Origin: Halomonas sp. CH40
GTDB taxonomy: Bacteria > Pseudomonadota > Gammaproteobacteria > Pseudomonadales > Halomonadaceae
Direction: 5' to 3'
NCBI GenBank assembly: GCA_041875495.1
Contig: CP112982.1
Span: forward strand, 2,170,001-2,234,000
Length of the DNA stretch: 64,000 nucleotides
Program-made: the position numbers and the translations under genes
Notes under the pieces: generated by a model
What the model was told of the DNA's origin: nothing
Databases searched by the model: none
Seen by the model: the letters and a program-made list of their open reading frames with translations, nothing else
Part shown: one piece after another, positions 60,086 to 64,000 of the stretch
Layout of the letters: each line of letters begins with the position of its first letter
How positions within the stretch are numbered: position 1 is the stretch's first letter

Positions 60086-60907
60086 CTAACCGATCCTTGT
60101 GGTTGCATCGTCATTAAGAATGTCGTCGTAAAACGGCTGTGCCGGATAGTGAAAGGGCACAGGCCCATCCGGCTGGCCATGCATAAACTGCTCGACCCGC
60201 GGATCCTGGTGCGTATCCAGCATCTGCGGTGTTCCGTGGGCGACAACCTCACCGTCAGCGATCAGATACAGGTAATCCGCGATACTCAAGGTTTCCTTGA
60301 TATCGTGAGACACCACCACTGAGGTTAGTTCAAGCGCCTGATTAAGCCGCTTGATCAGCTGCACCAGCACCCCCATTGAAATAGGATCCTGGCCCACAAA
60401 GGGCTCGTCATACAGAATCAGCTCAGGGTCCAGGGCTACCGCACGGGCAAGGGCCACTCGGCGAGCCATGCCCCCGGAAAGCTCGGACGGCATCAACTCC
60501 CGAGCCCCTCTGAGGCCGACTGCCTGCAGTTTCAGAAGCACGATATCGCGCACCATGGCATCTGGCAGATTGGTATGCACCCGAAGAGGAAACGCCACAT
60601 TTTCGAACACATCCAGATCGGAAAACAAAGCGCCGCTCTGGAACAGCATCCCCATGCGTTGACGCAGTTTGAACAACGCCTTCCTGGAGAGCGTATTGAC
60701 ATCCTGACCGTCGATCAGTATTCGCCCACTGTCTGGCGTTAACTGCCCGCCAATCAGCTTCAACAGGGTGGTTTTGCCCGTACCGCTCGGGCCCATGATG
60801 GCGGTGACTCTACCGCGAGGAATGGACATGTTCACACCACGAAAGATCTCGTGATCTCCTCGCGTAAAGTACAGATCCTGTATTTCAATAAAAGCAGTAT
60901 CAGTCAT
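60086..60907 (-). CDS. mlaF: Mla transporter ATPase MlaF
   Basis: ABC ATPase of the Mla lipid transporter. About 273 aa from ATG 60907 (MTDTAFIEIQDLYFTRG): Walker A GPSGTGKTT, signature LSGGMARRVALARA and Walker B LILYDEPFVGQDP. The open frame extends 12 codons upstream but lacks family similarity. First gene of mlaFEDCB, divergent from kdsD across a 247-nt AT-rich gap with no clear promoter by eye. Confidence 0.96.
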   Translation of the reverse strand: MTDTAFIEIQDLYFTRGDHEIFRGVNMSIPRGRVTAIMGPSGTGKTTLLKLIGGQLTPDSGRILIDGQDVNTLSRKALFKLRQRMGMLFQSGALFSDLDVFENVAFPLRVHTNLPDAMVRDIVLLKLQAVGLRGARELMPSELSGGMARRVALARAVALDPELILYDEPFVGQDPISMGVLVQLIKRLNQALELTSVVVSHDIKETLSIADYLYLIADGEVVAHGTPQMLDTHQDPRVEQFMHGQPDGPVPFHYPAQPFYDDILNDDATTRIG

Positions 60908-61154
60908 ATAAAACCCGGCACTCACCTTGTGCGCAGAAATCATCAGATACTTAACAACAGGTTAAGCGTGGCCAAGCATCTGACGTTGAAGGGCGTTCAA
61001 AAACGTTATCGAACATTGTATTCTAACTCAATTCAAAGATCCTGAAACGTCTATTGTCGCACGCAAGCGGGAATAAATATGCGGCCATCTGGCTGCAGAT
61101 GTTAATATTGGATGCCTTCACTTACCGATCTGTGATCGTCAATTGAGTCACACC

Positions 61155-62144
61155 ATGTCCCATGCGATACCCCCAACCACCAGCTTGATGCGTGAAAGCG
61201 CACTGCGTACGCTGCAGATAGAACAGGAAGCAATCGGTCATCTACAGGCCAAGCTTGACGAACACTTTGACCGCGCCTGCGAATTGATCCTGGCCTGTAA
61301 AGGGCGCGTGGTCGTCACGGGCATGGGCAAATCCGGGCATATTGCTGGCAAACTGGCCGCCACCCTGGCCAGCACCGGCACGCCCGCGTTTTTTGTCCAT
61401 CCCGGAGAAGCCAGTCACGGTGACCTTGGCATGATTACCCGCAGCGATGTGGTCATTGCCCTGTCCAATTCTGGCGAAACCAGCGAAGTAACCGCCCTGC
61501 TGCCGCTTCTCAAGCGCCTGGGAGTGCCATTGATCAGCATGACCGGGCGAGCGCATTCCACCCTGGCGCGCCATGCTGATGCCCACCTTGACAGTGGCGT
61601 TGACCGGGAAGCCTGCCCTCTGGATCTGGCGCCGACCAGTTCCACAACAGCAGCGCTCGCCTTGGGGGACGCTCTTGCAGTGGCACTGCTTGAAGCACGG
61701 GGATTTACCGCTGAAGATTTTGCCCTTTCCCACCCAGGCGGTACCCTCGGCAAGCGCTTGTTACTGTGCGTCAAGGATGTGATGCACGACGGCGAACGCC
61801 TGCCTAGCATCCCCTTGGGCAGCCCATTACGGGATGCCCTGCTGGAAATCACCCGTAAGGGGTTGGGCTTTACCTGTGTGACCGATCCTCAGGGTCGGCT
61901 TGCCGGGGTATATACGGACGGTGATTTACGCCGCACCCTGGATCACCACTATGATCTGCGTGACGTTCTGGTGGATGATGTCATGACTCGCCCCGGCAAA
62001 CGCATCGCTCCCAGCATGCTCGCCGCTGAGGCCGTGCGTCTGATGGAAGAAAGCAAGATTACCGCCCTTGCAGTCGTTGATGATGAACAGCGCCCGATCG
62101 GCGCACTGCACATGCATGACTTGCTCGTCAGTGGCGTTATCTAG
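61155..62144 (+). CDS. kdsD: Arabinose-5-phosphate isomerase
   Basis: Makes arabinose 5-phosphate from ribulose 5-phosphate for KDO synthesis. About 329 aa from ATG 61155 (MSHAIPPTTSLMRESALRTL); TTG 61143 is a possible longer start. The N-terminal SIS domain has VVTGMGKSGHIAGKLAATLASTG and ALSNSGETSEVTALLP, followed by tandem CBS domains (about residues 200-329). Confidence 0.95.
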   Translation: MSHAIPPTTSLMRESALRTLQIEQEAIGHLQAKLDEHFDRACELILACKGRVVVTGMGKSGHIAGKLAATLASTGTPAFFVHPGEASHGDLGMITRSDVVIALSNSGETSEVTALLPLLKRLGVPLISMTGRAHSTLARHADAHLDSGVDREACPLDLAPTSSTTAALALGDALAVALLEARGFTAEDFALSHPGGTLGKRLLLCVKDVMHDGERLPSIPLGSPLRDALLEITRKGLGFTCVTDPQGRLAGVYTDGDLRRTLDHHYDLRDVLVDDVMTRPGKRIAPSMLAAEAVRLMEESKITALAVVDDEQRPIGALHMHDLLVSGVI

Positions 62145-62193
62145 CATGCTGGCATGCCCAAGACATCAACTACTTTTTTAAACTGGAGCCCTT

Positions 62194-62736
62194 ATGAGCC
62201 TACCTGCCAACCTGATTGATCAACTGCGCCGTGTGCGCCTATTCGCCATGGACGTCGACGGCGTGCTGACTGACGGTCGGCTGTATTTTCAGGCTGATGG
62301 CGTGGAGATCAAGGCCTTTCATACTCAGGATGGACAAGGCCTTAAGCTGCTCAAACGGGCCGGATTACACGTCGCCATCATCACCGGGCGAGATTCCCCC
62401 ATGGTCAGCCAACGGGCCGCTGCGTTGGGCATTCCACACGTCTATCAAGGCTGTGAAGATAAACTGACCACCCTGCGTCAGCTTTGCCAGCGCCTTAATA
62501 TCGAACTCGATCAGGTCGCCTACTGTGGCGATGATCTGCCTGACCTGGCCGCGATCAAGCGTTCTGGCATCGGTATCACGGTACCCAATGCCCCCGATTA
62601 CCTGCACACCCATGCAGACTGGGTCACTGAGCGGCTGGGCGGACACGGTGCGGTGCGCGAAGTGTGCGATACCCTGCTCGAAGCACAGGGCCACTGGGGT
62701 GCCGTGATTGATACCTATCTGCACGGTCGTCGCTAA
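62194..62736 (+). CDS. kdsC: 3-deoxy-manno-octulosonate-8-phosphatase
   Basis: HAD-family phosphatase that releases KDO from KDO-8-phosphate. The 180-aa protein has the nucleophile motif FAMDVDGVLTDGRLYF, motif II AIITGRDSP, the Lys in YQGCEDKLTTL and motif III YCGDDLPDL. GGAG stands 5 nt before the ATG. It lies 49 nt after kdsD and 2 nt before lptC. Confidence 0.96.
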   Translation: MSLPANLIDQLRRVRLFAMDVDGVLTDGRLYFQADGVEIKAFHTQDGQGLKLLKRAGLHVAIITGRDSPMVSQRAAALGIPHVYQGCEDKLTTLRQLCQRLNIELDQVAYCGDDLPDLAAIKRSGIGITVPNAPDYLHTHADWVTERLGGHGAVREVCDTLLEAQGHWGAVIDTYLHGRR

Positions 62737-62738
62737 AA

Positions 62739-63320
62739 ATGTCCCAGGGCAGCCCGATCGTTACCTTGCAGCGCCTGATGCTGGTTGGGCTTGTCCTCGC
62801 CCTCGGCGGCCTGCTCGCCTGGTTTGACTGGCAGTCAGGCTCACGCTCGGCAATCGACCCTGACGCAAGAGCTGAAGAGCCCGGGCATGTGGTCGAAAAC
62901 GCCACTCTCACCCTGTATAACGAGCAAGGCAATCGCCATCAGCGTATAGCGGTCGAGCAACTTACCCACACGCCGCAACGCCAGGTCACTCAGCTTGAGA
63001 CACCGCGCGCCTTGCTGGTCGATAGCCAGCAGCGCGAATGGCATGCACAGGCGCAGCAAGGTTACATAGACAATCAGGGAGAGCACCTTGTGCTGCGAGG
63101 CGATGTGCGTCTTCAGGAGCCTCAGGAAACCTGGCAGCTGACGACTCAACGCCTTGAGTATCACAGCGCCGAGGCGCATGCCTTCAGCAATAGCCCCGTC
63201 ATATTAGAACAACCGCCTCAATCCATGCAGGCCCAGCGGATGGATTTATGGCTTAATGAAGACCGCTTGCAGCTAGGTGGTCAGGTGCGTGGTTATCACC
63301 CGACCGAGACGGCCCCGTAA
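62739..63320 (+). CDS. lptC: LPS export protein LptC
   Basis: Bitopic inner-membrane protein that hands LPS from LptB2FG to LptA. The 193-aa protein has one N-terminal helix (LMLVGLVLALGGLLAWFDW), then a beta-jellyroll with NATLTLYNEQGNRHQRIAVEQL and GEHLVLRGDVRLQEPQETW. Start ATG 62739 lies 2 nt after the kdsC stop, without its own clear Shine-Dalgarno, so translation is probably coupled. Confidence 0.92.
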   Translation: MSQGSPIVTLQRLMLVGLVLALGGLLAWFDWQSGSRSAIDPDARAEEPGHVVENATLTLYNEQGNRHQRIAVEQLTHTPQRQVTQLETPRALLVDSQQREWHAQAQQGYIDNQGEHLVLRGDVRLQEPQETWQLTTQRLEYHSAEAHAFSNSPVILEQPPQSMQAQRMDLWLNEDRLQLGGQVRGYHPTETAP

Positions 63321-63334
63321 AGGAGCAATACTTG

Positions 63335-63844
63335 ATGAATATCCATGCCTTGATCCCTCGTCTGTTTTTCAGCCTGATACTCAGCGCTGTCAGCTTTCAG
63401 TTACTGCATGCCGCGCCCAGCGACCCTGTTGAAGTGGAAGCCGACCAGTTGGATATCGACCAGAACGCAGGCACCGCCGTTTACAGTGGTGATGTGCGCA
63501 TCCGTCAGGGTGATCTGCATATCAATGGAGCACGCGTGGAAATTCAGCGCAACGCCAATGGCGAACTATCCAGGGCCATTGCCATCGGCGATCGCGCCTA
63601 TATCCGCAACCGCTTCGAAGACCAGGAAGGCATCACCGAAGGCCAGGCCAAGCGCATCACCTACCATGTCGCCGAGCGCCGAGTGGAACTGATAGACCGC
63701 GCTGAACTCAGCCAAGGAGGCGACCGTTTCACCGGCGGCAAATTGGAATATTTCATCGACCGGGGCGTTGTTCAGGCACGCTCGGATGTCGAAGGCAGTG
63801 AAAACCAGCGCATTCGCATGACCCTGCAACCTGAGCAGCAATAG
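63335..63844 (+). CDS. lptA: LPS transport periplasmic protein LptA
   Basis: Bridge protein that carries LPS across the periplasm. About 169 aa from ATG 63335 (AGGAG upstream; TTG 63332 is in frame), with signal peptide FSLILSAVSFQLLHAAPS and the OstA-like fold DPVEVEADQLDIDQNAGTAV ... YSGDVRIRQGDLHINGARVE. It overlaps no neighbour and is followed 9 nt later by lptB. Confidence 0.94.
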   Translation: MNIHALIPRLFFSLILSAVSFQLLHAAPSDPVEVEADQLDIDQNAGTAVYSGDVRIRQGDLHINGARVEIQRNANGELSRAIAIGDRAYIRNRFEDQEGITEGQAKRITYHVAERRVELIDRAELSQGGDRFTGGKLEYFIDRGVVQARSDVEGSENQRIRMTLQPEQQ

Positions 63845-63853
63845 GAGCCTTTA

Positions 63854-64000
63854 GTGTCTTTTGATGATGTAACGGCCTCAGTGCCGAGCCCATCCGGCAA
63901 AACGCTTACGGCACGCCACCTGGCCAAAAGCTATAAACGTCGCCGGGTGGTCAAGGATATCAATCTCGATATTGCCCAAGGCAGCATTGTCGGGCTTCTC
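63854..64000 (+). CDS. lptB: LPS export ABC transporter ATPase LptB, 5' part (runs off the window)
   Basis: The frame starts at GTG 63854 with AGGAG 6 nt upstream and is open to the last base (49 codons). The translation has LTARHLAKSYKRRRVVKDIN and ends at GSIVGLL, just before the expected Walker A. Position after lptA supports LptB, the ATPase that powers LPS extraction. Confidence 0.9.
   Translation, partial: MSFDDVTASVPSPSGKTLTARHLAKSYKRRRVVKDINLDIAQGSIVGLL

Noticed and set aside
60908..61154. Promoters in the mlaF/kdsD divergent gap
   Set aside because: Several AT-rich hexamers are present but none gives a proper -35/-10 pair by eye on either strand.

Overview
The window is a stretch of chromosome from a gammaproteobacterium, most probably Halomonas or a close relative. 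Moderately high GC, a full LPS/outer-membrane toolkit, a very acidic, Ala/Glu-rich RNase E tail, and Pseudomonas/Oceanospirillales-type gene neighbourhoods all point there. It is dense housekeeping DNA. I see no tRNA, rRNA, CRISPR array, insertion sequence, prophage or toxin-antitoxin module.

Layout. (1) 1-16.7 kb: the 3' part of rne; then a minus-strand envelope block (comEC, msbA, lpxK, a Trm112-like peptide, kdsB, a small tyrosine phosphatase, murB); a DUF2062 membrane protein; lolC/lolD; aguA/aguB (agmatine to putrescine); and a Nudix-ThiE-like fusion. (2) 16.7-39.7 kb, minus strand: the division and cell-wall (dcw) cluster in the order rsmH-ftsL-ftsI-murE-murF-mraY-murD-ftsW-murG-murC-ddlB-ftsQ-ftsA-ftsZ-lpxC. 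After a plus-strand dciA it continues with a small SecM-like ORF, secA and argJ. (3) 39.7-44.5 kb: RNase P RNA, then rsmI divergent from lpoA-yraN-diaA-dolP. (4) 44.5-54 kb: sspB-sspA, the petABC cytochrome bc1 operon and rplM-rpsI (all minus); zapE divergent from zapG; a Nif3/YbgI protein; a DegS-type protease. (5) 54-64 kb: hisD-hisG-murA-ibaG and the mlaFEDCB lipid-transport operon (minus), divergent from kdsD-kdsC-lptC-lptA-lptB (plus, running off the window).

The genes form one theme: building the envelope. Peptidoglycan precursor enzymes (murA-G, mraY, ddlB), divisome proteins (ftsA/I/L/Q/W/Z, zapE, zapG), lipid A/KDO synthesis and LPS export (lpxC, lpxK, kdsB/C/D, msbA, lptA-C), lipoprotein sorting (lolCD), lipid trafficking (mla), protein export (secA) and periplasmic quality control (degS, dolP, lpoA) all sit here.

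The most interesting item is the 123-codon ORF at 20840-21211, directly upstream of secA. It has a basic-hydrophobic signal-like N terminus. Its C terminus, VWLVAAQDVFTRRGPP, resembles the arrest peptide of E. coli SecM (VWISQAQGIRAGP) but has two extra residues and RRG in place of RAG. It is a good candidate for a variant translation-arrest secretion monitor controlling secA. Other points worth a look are the absence of mraZ, a 369-nt AT-rich gap between ftsQ and ftsA, a 17-bp inverted repeat between ftsZ and lpxC, and a single LolC/E-type permease gene.
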